DNA from: Bacillota bacterium
GTDB taxonomy: Bacteria > Bacillota > UBA4882 > UBA10575
Reading direction: 5' to 3'
Length of the DNA stretch: 62,200 nt
NCBI GenBank assembly: GCA_012838955.1
Contig: DUOH01000009.1
Coordinates: forward strand, 1 to 62,200
Of the stretch, positions 1 through 8,163 are shown piece by piece. Both the position numbers and the translations under genes were made by a program. Numbering within the stretch: the stretch's first letter is position 1; each line of letters opens with the position of its first letter. The notes under the pieces are model-generated. The model worked only from the letters and a program-made list of their open reading frames with translations. It was not told the origin of the DNA and searched no databases.

Positions 1-77
1 ATCTATGTCATGAAATTATTCCTATCTTATTATTCATCAATCGGATTCAGCAAATCCTACTGAGAATCCCCATTAGG

Positions 78-611
78 GTGGTAGGCCCCACCGGAGCAAC
101 AGGGCCGCAGGGTGCTACCGGCGCTACCGGACCACAAGGGCCGCAAGGCGCTACTGGTGCCACCGGGCCGCAAGGACCAACCGGGCCTGGAATTGCAGGA
201 GCATATGCTTATATCTATAACCAAGGCACGGTCCAGAACCTCGAACCTGAAGAAGCAGTGGTCTTCAATAACAACGGCTTAATTGTCGGCGATATTCAGC
301 ACGAACCGGGAAGTGCGGAAATCTTCATCAATGAAACCGGCGATTACGCCATAGTCTTCTCTGTGACCGGCGTACCGGAGAACCAATTCGCACTCTTCTT
401 TAATGGAGAACCAGTCGTTCAATCTATCTATGGTTCCGATCAATTGACCACTGGATTCGTGGTAATTCGTATTACAGCGCCGACTGTTCTAACTCTGGTA
501 AACCATACTTCCATCGGTACAGTAACTTTGCCTGCTTTAGTTGGTGGTTCTCAAGTAGTGGTTAATGCTTCAATCCGTATTATCAGGCTAAATACTCTAA
601 ACCTTGTCTAA
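78..611 (+). CDS. Collagen-like (BclA-type) surface/exosporium protein, 5' end uncertain
   Basis: The first ~35 residues are perfect G-x-y triplets rich in [10 protein letters not shown] and [10 protein letters not shown] units, the collagen-like stalk of BclA-family spore-surface filaments. They are followed by a ~140-residue beta-rich, hydrophobic C-terminal domain of the BclA trimerisation type (phrases such as [10 protein letters not shown] and [13 protein letters not shown]). The stalk is very short for this family. The GTG at 78 has no convincing ribosome site, and the frame stays open to base 1 without ATG, so the true start may lie upstream of the window or the 5' end may be damaged. 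A long hairpin follows at 680-714. A GT4 glycosyltransferase lies downstream on the same strand and could glycosylate the stalk; that link is inference. Confidence 0.75.
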   Translation: MVGPTGATGPQGATGATGPQGPQGATGATGPQGPTGPGIAGAYAYIYNQGTVQNLEPEEAVVFNNNGLIVGDIQHEPGSAEIFINETGDYAIVFSVTGVPENQFALFFNGEPVVQSIYGSDQLTTGFVVIRITAPTVLTLVNHTSIGTVTLPALVGGSQVVVNASIRIIRLNTLNLV

Positions 612-679
612 TGATGCCGGTATATTGCAGATAAACTATGGGGAGCAGCGGTTTTCCATTAATTCAGTGGCCCAATCCC

Positions 680-714
680 AATCAAAGTAACCGGATCAAC
701 CGGTTACTTTGATT
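680..714 (+). terminator. Long perfect hairpin after the collagen-like gene
   Basis: A perfect 15-bp stem (680-694 pairing with 700-714) with loop ATCAA. It sits ~70 bases after the stop of the collagen-like gene. There is no T-run, so it is either an atypical terminator or an mRNA-stabilising 3' hairpin. Confidence 0.5.
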
Positions 715-842
715 CCTATATAACTATATAATATGTATATATGTGTGTATATGAACTGAGCTGCTGTAACCAAAGAAAATCCACTGCAATTCAGGGAAGG
801 GTTTCAAATGTATGTTCGTAAAATAAGTAAGGATGGATGATC

Positions 843-1985
843 ATGGCGCATCTGCGTTTTCATTTATTGGGCTTGGCTCATTTACCTACCCATCGGGAAA
901 ATTCCGCTTGCGCATATACGCAAAAAGTGGTCAAACTGGCCAAAATCCTAAAAAGTTATGGCCATACCGTATATTTTTATGGCGTCGAGGGTTCTACTGT
1001 GGAGTGTGATGAACTCATTTCCGTCTCTACCCAAAAGGTCTTGAATGACACATACGGAAAATATGATCAAACAAGAGAGTTTTTTAAGCATGACCCCAAG
1101 GACTTAGCGCACACCATTTTTAATAAAAACGCCATCAAAGCCATTAATGAACGAAAAGAAGACCATGACATTCTGTTGTGTCCCATGGGTAATTACCAAC
1201 AACCAATTTCCCAAGGAGTCAACCTTTTGACAGTTGAATCGGGGATCGGGTATACCGGAGTCTTCTCTTCATTTCGCGTGTTTGAGTCATATGCCTGGAT
1301 GCACTATATCTACGGCTTGCTGAACCAGGCTGACGGTGTCTGGTATGACGCGGTGATTCCCAATTATTTTGAGGTTAATGATTTCACCTTCGAACCGAAG
1401 AAAGACGATTACCTGCTTTACTTCGGTAGAATCATCTGGCGCAAAGGAGTGCAGATTGCTGCGGAGGTAGCCAAGGCCACCGGAAACAAGTTATATATCG
1501 TTGGCCAGGGTTCCCTGGATAACCGCGGCGAAGGCCTTTACTTAAGCCGGGAGAAGCACATCACTTACCTGCCCGCAGTCGGGCCGGAAGAAAGAAACCG
1601 CCTACTTGGGAAGGCGAAAGCCGTCCTCATGCCCACCATCTATTTGGAACCTTTTGGCGGAGTAAACGTGGAAGCCCAGTTGTGCGGCACTCCGGTCATT
1701 ACCAGTGATTGGGGGGCCTTCCCAGAAACGGTTTTGCATGGAGTGACGGGCTACCGCTGCCGAACATTTGAGGAATTCTGCTGGGCAGTTAAGCATATAG
1801 AGCAGATCAAGCCTGAAAACTGCCGGGAGTGGGCGGAGAAAAATTACTCTTTGGATCGCATCGGCAAGATGTATGAAGAATATTTCCAACGGATCAACGG
1901 GTTATTCGGTAAGGGCTGGTATGAGGAGAATCCGGAAAGAAACGAACTGGAATGGCTAAAACGATATTACCCTAACCCAACTTAA
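843..1985 (+). CDS. GT4-family glycosyltransferase
   Basis: Retaining GT-B glycosyltransferase of about 380 residues. The C-terminal Rossmann half starts with YLLYFGRIIWRKGVQ, the usual 'GR...KG' nucleotide-sugar site, and carries the EPFGGVNVEAQLCGTPVI segment (E-x7-E motif) followed by a DWGAFPETV loop. The N-terminal half, beginning HLLGLAHLPT, is the acceptor domain. No signal peptide or membrane segment, so it is cytosolic. ATG 843 is nine bases after AAGGA (829-833); ATG 837 in the same frame is too close to that site. Acceptor and sugar cannot be read from sequence. Its place after a collagen-like spore protein suggests filament glycosylation. Confidence 0.85.
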   Translation: MAHLRFHLLGLAHLPTHRENSACAYTQKVVKLAKILKSYGHTVYFYGVEGSTVECDELISVSTQKVLNDTYGKYDQTREFFKHDPKDLAHTIFNKNAIKAINERKEDHDILLCPMGNYQQPISQGVNLLTVESGIGYTGVFSSFRVFESYAWMHYIYGLLNQADGVWYDAVIPNYFEVNDFTFEPKKDDYLLYFGRIIWRKGVQIAAEVAKATGNKLYIVGQGSLDNRGEGLYLSREKHITYLPAVGPEERNRLLGKAKAVLMPTIYLEPFGGVNVEAQLCGTPVITSDWGAFPETVLHGVTGYRCRTFEEFCWAVKHIEQIKPENCREWAEKNYSLDRIGKMYEEYFQRINGLFGKGWYEENPERNELEWLKRYYPNPT

Positions 1986-2185
1986 TTCTTGCAGCAAAAT
2001 TTGAAATGATGAAGTAATGACGCCTCACAGAAAGGCGTCATTACCGTCTTAGTCTTATATGTTCCTTCCTGGACTTTTCTAATCGTGATCGTTCCAGAAG
2101 AAATAGTTTTTTCAATAATACTCTGCAATTTCCTCTTGTTGTCCTTAATGGGAAAAAGATCCCGAAAACCACTGGACAAGAACAC
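1982..2185 (-). CDS. Short hypothetical ORF behind an SOS-type promoter
   Basis: A 67-codon frame, basic and without a recognisable family. It begins at a GTG that lies inside a LexA-type box and only a few bases after the predicted transcription start, so that start is doubtful. A TTG further in, preceded by AGAGGAAA, is an alternative. Its main support is the upstream promoter with two LexA-like boxes (2180-2220). The 10-bp hairpin at 2015-2043 lies inside the frame and could end the transcript, in which case the product may be a small RNA instead. Low confidence as a protein gene. Confidence 0.25.
   Translation of the reverse strand: MFLSSGFRDLFPIKDNKRKLQSIIEKTISSGTITIRKVQEGTYKTKTVMTPFCEASLLHHFKFCCKN
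2015..2043. terminator. 10-bp hairpin between convergent units
   Basis: TAATGACGCC (2015-2024) pairs perfectly with GGCGTCATTA (2034-2043) around a 9-base loop. It lies just after the glycosyltransferase stop and at the far end of the leftward SOS-type unit, so it could terminate either. T-richness afterwards is weak on both strands. Confidence 0.5.
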
Positions 2186-2220
2186 CTGTTCGCATTATAA
2201 TAGAAGCAAACAAATGTTCG
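2180..2220 (-). promoter_or_regulatory. Promoter flanked by two LexA/DinR-type boxes
   Basis: On the minus strand CGAACATTTGTTTG (2220-2207) and CGAACAGGTGTTCT (2193-2180) bracket a perfect TATAAT (2199-2194). Both resemble the Gram-positive SOS box GAAC-N4-GTTC; the second matches that core exactly (GAACAGGTGTTC). A repressor on either box would cover the -35 or the start-site region. Transcription would run left into 2185-2015. Confidence 0.6.
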
Positions 2221-2288
2221 AAAAATGAATAGAAAAGTTCATAAATATAAAATATATAAAAGTATAACTGACTAAGGAGCCTCAAAAG

Positions 2289-2410
2289 ATGATGCGTAAA
2301 TTATTAAGACAGAGCATAAAGAATAGTTATATAGAAAAGCATTAGTGAAAATTGAAGCCAAATCTGATCAAACGTTTAATAAATTTAAGGTGCTATGGAA
2401 AAATAAGTAA
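2289..2410 (+). CDS. Possible ~40-residue small protein, frameshifted
   Basis: TAAGGAG (2273-2279) stands nine bases before ATG ATG at 2289. The frame reads MMRKLLRQSIKNSYIEK and then hits TAG. Adding one A to the A4 run at 2335-2338 lets it continue as ALVKIEAKSDQTFNKFK to TAA at 2408. The product would be small and basic, with no family recognised. Tentative. Confidence 0.25.
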
Positions 2411-2444
2411 TACTTGATGTTTTTTTGGCAAAAATTTAACGTCC

Positions 2445-2450
2445 TATAAT
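2445..2450 (+). promoter_or_regulatory. -10 element of the 2489 gene
   Basis: TATAAT lies 39 bases upstream of the ATG at 2489 in an AT-rich stretch. No good -35 hexamer is visible at the usual spacing. Confidence 0.4.
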
Positions 2451-2488
2451 ATATATTATGTTAACTATAAAGAAATGAGGGATCTTTT

Positions 2489-2737
2489 ATGGCCACAGAA
2501 ACCATTACCAACACGGAAAATTTTGATGCAGCGGAAAAAATACTCGAAGCACCCGAATCAACAGATCCGCCGTCGCTGGCTGCGTTAGATGCGTTGCTGG
2601 ATGAGAACCTCAAACTCCTCGACAAAAAGTTGGAGCAATTCAGACGCGACTTCAATACGCGATTCTCCGGCTATAGTCCGGAATTCTTTTCAGATATATT
2701 ATTTGTAAAAAATCTGAAGATTAAGGCCAACAACTAA
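2489..2737 (+). CDS. Small hypothetical acidic coiled-coil protein
   Basis: An 82-residue protein with no signal peptide and no family I can name. The N-terminal half is acidic. Residues ~30-55 form an amphipathic helix (ALDALLDENLKLLDKKLEQF) likely to make a coiled coil. The tail contains FSGYSPEFF. A GAGG ribosome site (2476-2479) precedes the ATG. The FSGYS motif recurs as FTGYS after a similar helical segment in the 155-residue protein at 18625, so the two may be distant relatives. Confidence 0.6.
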   Translation: MATETITNTENFDAAEKILEAPESTDPPSLAALDALLDENLKLLDKKLEQFRRDFNTRFSGYSPEFFSDILFVKNLKIKANN

Positions 2738-2958
2738 CGTCTTCTACTCTTCTCCACCCTTCCCTATTCGAGACTATAATATAATCCGATTACGAGCAGA
2801 ACAAAATGCTACCTTGGCTCCATTCCAGCAAGTTCAATCTTTGGCTCAATCATTGATTGATTGATTGTGATTTACTCTCAAATATGCAAATAAAACCTTG
2901 TCTATTTCCTTCTTTCGCGATAATATTGATTCGAAAGAGAGTTAAGGAGTTGCTCTTG

Positions 2959-3753
2959 ATGGGGAGAATAATTCTTAAACCATTATTATGTATAGCACTA
3001 TGGTTATGCATGGGCGGCCATTTACTATCTGTCGAAAAACCTGCTTCTCCGGTCCGGTATTCCTATGAAATTATAAACACCTACCCTCACGATCCCGAGG
3101 CCTTTACCCAGGGGTTAATTTACTTGGATGGTTTTTTCTACGAAAGTACCGGCTTGTATGGCCGCTCTTCCCTGCGGCAGGTCAATCCGGAGGACGGAAC
3201 GGTTATAAAACAGGTTAACCTACCGAAGAATTATTTTGCCGAGGGAATTGCCGCCCATAATCACCACACGCGCCCGCGCATCATCCAACTGACTTGGCGG
3301 GAAAACCGCGGATTCGTTTATGATCTGGAATCCTTTACTCTACAGGAGACCTTCTCCTATCAAACCGAAGGGTGGGGTCTGACTTACGACGGGGAATTCC
3401 TAATCATGAGTGACGGCTCTCCGGTACTGACCTTTCTGGACCCGGAAACCTTTCTCCCAGTTAAGCGGATTACGGTCAAAGCCCATAATATACCTCTGCA
3501 AAATCTTAATGAATTAGAATACATAAAAGGAAAGATCTACGCCAATGTCTGGTTAACCGATTATATTGTCATCATCGATCCTGGAACCGGTCGGGTTACC
3601 GGCCAGATTGATTTAACCGGTCTTCTTGATCCAACGACTCATCCAGGACATACCGTTGATGTACTCAATGGAATAGCCTACGATGAAGAAGACGATCGGT
3701 TGTTTGTAACTGGAAAATTCTGGCCAAAAATCTTCGAAATAAAATTACAATAG
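2959..3753 (+). CDS. Glutaminyl-peptide cyclotransferase (plant/bacterial type)
   Basis: Glutamine cyclotransferase family (five-bladed beta-propeller), converting N-terminal Gln of secreted peptides or proteins to pyroglutamate. Diagnostic segments: SYEIINTYPHDPEAFTQGL near the N-terminus, FYESTGLYGRSSLR, the central EGWGLTYDGEFLIMSDGS, and NELEYIKGKIYANVW followed by LNGIAYDEEDDRLFVTGK. The start is the ATG at 2959, nine bases after TAAGGAG; it gives an N-terminal signal peptide (hydrophobic ILKPLLCIALWLCMGG). An upstream in-frame ATG at 2857 lacks a ribosome site. The mature enzyme acts outside the cytoplasmic membrane. About 264 residues, normal for the family. Monocistronic. Confidence 0.9.
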   Translation: MGRIILKPLLCIALWLCMGGHLLSVEKPASPVRYSYEIINTYPHDPEAFTQGLIYLDGFFYESTGLYGRSSLRQVNPEDGTVIKQVNLPKNYFAEGIAAHNHHTRPRIIQLTWRENRGFVYDLESFTLQETFSYQTEGWGLTYDGEFLIMSDGSPVLTFLDPETFLPVKRITVKAHNIPLQNLNELEYIKGKIYANVWLTDYIVIIDPGTGRVTGQIDLTGLLDPTTHPGHTVDVLNGIAYDEEDDRLFVTGKFWPKIFEIKLQ

Positions 3754-3778
3754 TGAAAAAGCAAGCCGCTGCTTCTAC

Positions 3779-5023
3779 TTATTCGTTACTCGGCGCCATC
3801 TCCTCCAAGAGCCGCTTTTCTCCGGTAATCTCCTGGAGGGGCTGGATATCCTGAGTGACTTCCAAGGTGCCCAGATAGGCGCCGTCGGTGTTACGCACGG
3901 CAAAGTAGCGGATATAAACATACCGCGGGCCCATTCTGAGCCAGAATTCTTCCTGATCTTTCCTGCCGGTCTGCAAGTCCTCGACTACCTTCTCAACAAT
4001 ATGTACGCTAGCGGGTGGATGACAATTGACTACGTTTCGTCCGATCACCGTTTTTGTGCGGGGAAAGATTCTCTCCTTAGTCTGTGAAAAGTACTTAACC
4101 GTCCCCTCTCGATCAACAAAGGTTATATCCACGGGCAAAGTATTAAAGATCAAACCGATCTCTTCCGGGGTGAGCAAGCCGGTTTCAAAACGAATGTATC
4201 CCTCGTCTACCGATCTCTCCCCTTCTGCCTGAACCTTAGCCTCCACATTGATATTCACCGGTTTCCATTCTCCTTGCGGCTTCGTCAAACAGAAACCAAT
4301 CTCTGCGCTCTCTTCGGCTATACCTCGCCACTCATCCTCGGTCAAGGTCTCCATAGCCATGGGAAAGAGAATATTCTCTTCCTTAAAGATCATCTCGTTC
4401 ACTTTATTTATTATCGCTAAAATCCTCTGTTTCGCCTCTTCCTTCCCTCCATGGTAATTGGAGAGAAAGTTAATTGCCTCCTTGACGGCTGATCTAATCT
4501 CATCATCCACTCCCCACATCACTTTTGGCGGAGCGGTAATCCCGTACTTTTCCAACAAGGGAAAAAGGAGATTTTCCTTTCTGGCGTAGTGTTTATCAAT
4601 TTCCCGTAAGGATTCGAGGTTTCTTAAGAGGGGCACTATATTTTCGTTCCGGTCATCCTGCCAAAAATCTTCTAAGTTCACCTGTATATCTTCGATCAGT
4701 TTCTCTATTTCCCTATTCTCCAGTTTAAAGGTGTGTAAGGGGTGTCCCGGAGTCTCCTCGGCCTTTTGCGCATGGTGTATCTCTTCAATGGAGCCTTTAA
4801 AAACCGCAGCATGCACATCACAGAGGTTTTGTACCTCTTCCACAGATAAGCCTTCCTGGATCAAAGCCTGCTCCAGTTCGGCGATTTCTGTAGCGGAGAC
4901 ACCCTGAAAAGTCTGGGCAAATCTCTTTTTTACCTGGTCCACAGTTTTCCCTTGATGCAGATCGCGGATGATCTCCTTCAGCACTTCTCGCCGATACTCC
5001 CGATTCTTCAGTAACTCACTCAT
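3779..5023 (-). CDS. DUF438 / hemerythrin HHE / PAS sensor-like protein
   Basis: Three-part cytosolic protein of ~414 residues. An N-terminal DUF438 region (~1-75) is followed by a hemerythrin-like four-helix domain (~85-235) with typical metal-ligand segments HYARKENLLFPLLEKYG and FKEENILFPMAMETL. A C-terminal PAS domain (~280-400) includes NTLPVDITFVDREGTVKYFS and a characteristic VVNCHPP loop. Such proteins bind a di-iron or heme-type centre and are thought to sense O2, NO or redox state; the exact ligand is unknown. The start is the ATG at 5023 behind GGAGGGG; the upstream GTG at 5041 is not needed. No output domain is attached, so any signal must go to a partner. Confidence 0.88.
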   Translation of the reverse strand: MSELLKNREYRREVLKEIIRDLHQGKTVDQVKKRFAQTFQGVSATEIAELEQALIQEGLSVEEVQNLCDVHAAVFKGSIEEIHHAQKAEETPGHPLHTFKLENREIEKLIEDIQVNLEDFWQDDRNENIVPLLRNLESLREIDKHYARKENLLFPLLEKYGITAPPKVMWGVDDEIRSAVKEAINFLSNYHGGKEEAKQRILAIINKVNEMIFKEENILFPMAMETLTEDEWRGIAEESAEIGFCLTKPQGEWKPVNINVEAKVQAEGERSVDEGYIRFETGLLTPEEIGLIFNTLPVDITFVDREGTVKYFSQTKERIFPRTKTVIGRNVVNCHPPASVHIVEKVVEDLQTGRKDQEEFWLRMGPRYVYIRYFAVRNTDGAYLGTLEVTQDIQPLQEITGEKRLLEEMAPSNE

Positions 5024-5224
5024 GAATATCCCCTCCGGCACATAGTATTAGTACTCAAGGAGGAAATTATCCGCGAAACCGGTAACTTCTTCCACTGCGC
5101 CAATTCTTAAGAAACTCCCAACAGAAGACGACCAATCCGCTACGGATCAGGTTTCCGGGAGGTTAACGCAATTGCGTTTGGTTCTTCAAAACTTCCCCAT
5201 TGACCTTGAGCTTCTACCGGTAAA

Positions 5225-6118
5225 TCAAGAGACAGACCTTACTTGACTCCCCCCGTTTGCCTTTATATACTCCATTAACCATGCCAGATCCCGGCTGATA
5301 TATTTGTCTTTATGATAAACCAGGGAAAAGTGGCGTGTCAGGGAAAGATCCTCTACCGGCAGAATGACCAGGTCGTGGTCGTCACGAAAGAGGGTAATCT
5401 CAGAGACTACGCCCAGTCCCAAGTTATACTTGGTGGCAATCTTGATGCCCTCCGTATTATTGAATTCCCCCTGAATCTTAACTGGCATTCCCCTTTTTTT
5501 CATAGCATCCAAAAATAAAGCCCGTGAACCGCTTCCCTCCTCGCGGAGAAAAAAAGGTTGATCCTGCAAGTCTTGAAGAGTAATAGTATTTTTTTGGGCT
5601 AAAGGATGATCTTTGTGGCAAATAAGGACCAACTCATTCTCAGAAAAGGGTTTCACCTCAAGATCAACAGAATTAATCCCCCCCTCGACCAATCCTAGAT
5701 CAAGCCGGGAACTTAAAATACCCTCCTCAATTAACTTGGTGTTTTCCACGATGGTCTTAATCTCCAGCCCATCATGGCACTCTTTAATCTCAGAAAGAAG
5801 ACCAGGTAAAATATAGGTTCCTATCGTTACAGTAGCCCCTAAAACCACTGTCTGACGACGCTCGTTCTTTCTGGCAACCTCTTCCATCTTTTGATTAAGG
5901 GCTACTAAATGGTAGGCGTAAGATAACAACTCCTCTCCCGCTTTGGTCAAATATATCTTCCGGGAAAGACGTTCAAAGAGCTTCACCTGGTAGTATTCCT
6001 CCATTTCCGCAATAGCCTGACTAACCGATGGTTGACTGATAAAAAGCTTCTTTGCGGCTTTTGTCATGTTTTTCTCTTCACAGACGGTAATAAAGATTTT
6101 CAAATGACGAAAATTCAT
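5225..6118 (-). CDS. LysR-family transcriptional regulator
   Basis: 297 residues with the standard layout: an N-terminal winged HTH (MNFRHLKIFITVCEEKNMTK, then SQPSVSQAIAEMEEYYQVKLFER) and a two-lobed effector domain (~90-295), including PFFLREEGSGSR and LGLGVVSEI. The start at 6118 follows GGGAGGGGAGGGA; a longer frame upstream to 6253 has no ribosome site. It is divergent from the YeiH-type transporter at 6307, with a perfect palindrome at 6171-6188 between them. That is the classical arrangement for a LysR protein controlling its neighbour and itself. CysL/YwfK-type regulators next to yeiH-like genes are known, so sulfur metabolism is a reasonable guess. Confidence 0.9.
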   Translation of the reverse strand: MNFRHLKIFITVCEEKNMTKAAKKLFISQPSVSQAIAEMEEYYQVKLFERLSRKIYLTKAGEELLSYAYHLVALNQKMEEVARKNERRQTVVLGATVTIGTYILPGLLSEIKECHDGLEIKTIVENTKLIEEGILSSRLDLGLVEGGINSVDLEVKPFSENELVLICHKDHPLAQKNTITLQDLQDQPFFLREEGSGSRALFLDAMKKRGMPVKIQGEFNNTEGIKIATKYNLGLGVVSEITLFRDDHDLVILPVEDLSLTRHFSLVYHKDKYISRDLAWLMEYIKANGGSQVRSVS

Positions 6119-6170
6119 GGCCTTCCCTCCCCTCCCTTTTCCAATACTAGCATTGATCTTGCCTAAAAAC

Positions 6171-6188
6171 AATAGGTAAATACCTATT
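6171..6188. promoter_or_regulatory. Candidate LysR operator (18-bp perfect palindrome)
   Basis: AATAGGTA-AA-TACCTATT: two 8-base arms in perfect inverted repeat, 53 bases upstream of the LysR start and ~120 upstream of the transporter start. Its position between divergent genes suits a shared operator. Confidence 0.6.
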
Positions 6189-6306
6189 ATATTTATAACA
6201 AGATAGTATTTTACCTTTGATAAGTCCAATGCTATACTTCTTAATGTGAACATATGATCAGCTAAACAACGGGGAATTAATTACAACATAGAAAGGAAGA
6301 TTTGGT

Positions 6307-7356
6307 TTGAGTCTAATCTATCGCAAGGTTCGTATTTATCTGCCGGGAATAGTCACTACCTTTTTTATTGCTCTAATCTCCTTCTTCATCGGCGAGCGTA
6401 TTCCCTTGGTCGGCGCCAGTATCTTTGCGCTATTGATGGGAATTCTTCTGAACTTGCTGATTCAGGAGAAGTCTCGTCTCTCCTCCGGTCTGAAATTCTG
6501 TTCAAAAACCATTCTCAAGATCGCCATTATTCTACTGGGAACCGGACTGAGTATCTCCCAAATCGTGGTCGTCGGCAAATACTCCCTCTATGTGATGGTC
6601 TTCACCTTATTATCGGCTTTCGGCTCCGGCTATATCTTGGGTAAACTACTCAAAGTCAACTGGAAGATGAGTACCTTAATCTCCGCTGGTACGGGAATTT
6701 GCGGAGGATCGGCCATTGCCGCCCTCTCTCCCACCATTGATGCGGATGAGAGTGATATCGCTTATTCCATCGCCGCTACATTTATCTTTGATATGTTAAT
6801 GATTATTCTCTTCCCGATCATCGGAAGATTACTGGGCCTCTCTGACCTGGCCTACGGGCTGTGGACCGGTACCGCGGTCAACGATACCTCCTCAGTAGTA
6901 GCTGCGGGGTATGCCTTCAGTAACGCTGCTGGCGAATTTGCGACCATCGTTAAACTCACTCGTACATTGTCCATCATCCCCATTGTCTTCTTATTTTCCT
7001 TACTGGGAACCTATAAGAAACAACGTGAGTCCAGAGAAACCACTAATCCCTATAACAATACCGGCGGTGTGTGGAACAGAAGGGGATACCTGTTGAAGAT
7101 CGCACCCTGGTTTATCCTGCTCTTTGTGGCTGTTGCCCTAATTAACAGTTTAGGATATATTCCCGTGGAGGTCAGTAAATCTTTAAAAGTTGTCAGTAAG
7201 TTCTTGATGGCTATGGCGCTGGGCGCCATCGGATTCAATACTGACCTGCAAAAAGTGGTGAAGGCAGGCATAAACCCAATGATCCTTGGTTTTCTGGTCT
7301 CCGCCATCGTAGCAGTGGTCTCGTTGCTAGTGCAGTTTTCTTTGGGACAGATCTAG
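6307..7356 (+). CDS. YeiH/UPF0324-family membrane transporter (putative sulfate exporter family)
   Basis: 349 residues, almost wholly hydrophobic with about ten membrane segments. Family marks: IALISFFIGERIPLVGASIF near the N-terminus, LLGTGLSISQI, TGICGGSAIAALSPTIDA, WTGTAVNDTSSVVAAGYAFS, and FLMAMALGAIGFNTDLQK near the C-terminus. This is Pfam Cons_hypoth698 (YeiH). Members are annotated as putative sulfate exporters, but substrate evidence is thin. The TTG start is supported by AAAGGAAGA seven bases upstream. The divergent LysR gene probably controls it. A terminator follows at 7477. Confidence 0.88.
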   Translation: MSLIYRKVRIYLPGIVTTFFIALISFFIGERIPLVGASIFALLMGILLNLLIQEKSRLSSGLKFCSKTILKIAIILLGTGLSISQIVVVGKYSLYVMVFTLLSAFGSGYILGKLLKVNWKMSTLISAGTGICGGSAIAALSPTIDADESDIAYSIAATFIFDMLMIILFPIIGRLLGLSDLAYGLWTGTAVNDTSSVVAAGYAFSNAAGEFATIVKLTRTLSIIPIVFLFSLLGTYKKQRESRETTNPYNNTGGVWNRRGYLLKIAPWFILLFVAVALINSLGYIPVEVSKSLKVVSKFLMAMALGAIGFNTDLQKVVKAGINPMILGFLVSAIVAVVSLLVQFSLGQI

Positions 7357-7476
7357 GTCTGTTTCTCCTATAAAGACCGGTTCTGTACAAGATCGTCTTG
7401 GGAATGATCAGTTATGTTCAACGGATAAGCGTAGCGCATATCCGTAGGATCAAATAAGAAACCCACACAAAATAAG

Positions 7477-7524
7477 AAAGTGCCGGAAGACTACTTTTCA
7501 GTAATCCGCTGGCACTTTTTTTAT
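7477..7524 (+). terminator. Rho-independent terminator after the YeiH-type gene
   Basis: AAAGTGCC (7477-7484) pairs with GGCACTTT (7511-7518). GGA (7485-7487) and TCC (7505-7507) extend the stem inward with a small bulge, and a T-run follows (7516-7522). Confidence 0.85.
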
Positions 7525-7598
7525 TCTTGATTTTCACCAAATATCATCTTCGACCTGGCAAGACGCGCCGTTCAGCAAGAAGGCGCTGGGTTCGGTAT

Positions 7599-8031
7599 TT
7601 ATTCCGCTATATGTGTCGGGGTGGGAGTCTGGGTCCATCCACCGCTTAAAGCCATGTCCATGGCATGGTTGGCCAGGATCGTCGCGACAGCACTGGGGTA
7701 TAGCACTCCGAACCCGTCATAATCCGCATAAAGATTACCGTCATCCTGAATTCCGGTTAAGATCCAGAAACAAGATCCGGCATAACCATGGTCTAAAACT
7801 GCGTCACACCATACCGGATAGACGCTTTCCCTATTTCCCCGGATGCCGTATTCCTCAAGGATAATCGGTTTATCCTGTCCTGCACCTGAACACCTCTCCG
7901 TCCAGCATAAAATTGGAGCCCTCGGTATAGACAAAGCCGGCTGGCGCCGCTTGTGCTGGAGGAATGTTCATGAGCATGGTCATGAGAATGACACCCAGAA
8001 TAAAGAGGAAACCAAATATCCTTTTGGGCAT
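7599..8031 (-). pseudogene. GH5-type endo-glycanase (mannanase-like) remnant with internal deletion
   Basis: Only the two ends of a secreted hydrolase remain. The 5' part has a good ribosome site (AAAGGAGGG), ATG 8031, a signal peptide ending in PPAQAA and the first mature residues AGFVYTEGSNFMLDGEVF. It then joins, out of frame, a GH5 C-terminal segment with AGQDKPIILEEYGIRG, where the Glu after ILE would be the catalytic nucleophile region, and YAGSCFWILTGIQDDGNLYADYDGFG. Roughly 250-300 residues of barrel are missing at the junction near 7890. The 3' end also stops inside a TPTPT linker, so a binding module has probably gone too. The KP-ILEE-G signature suggests a mannan endo-1,4-beta-mannosidase relative. 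It was part of the GH30/GH9 cluster. Confidence 0.8.
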
Positions 8032-8163
8032 GGAAAACCCTCCTTTCACTATCCACCAGGAAATTAAGATCAACGCCTTGAAAAAATGCGGATAACTCCT
8101 CTCCTCTGCTCTCCCCTACCCACCGAAACCACTGCTCAGGCAGGAGATGAACGATATTAGATC

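Noticed and set aside
5042-5224. Coding-like rightward stretch reading LTQLRLVLQNFPIDLELLPV
   Set aside because: No start codon, no family recognised, bounded by a stop at ~5050; left uncalled although it could be a remnant.
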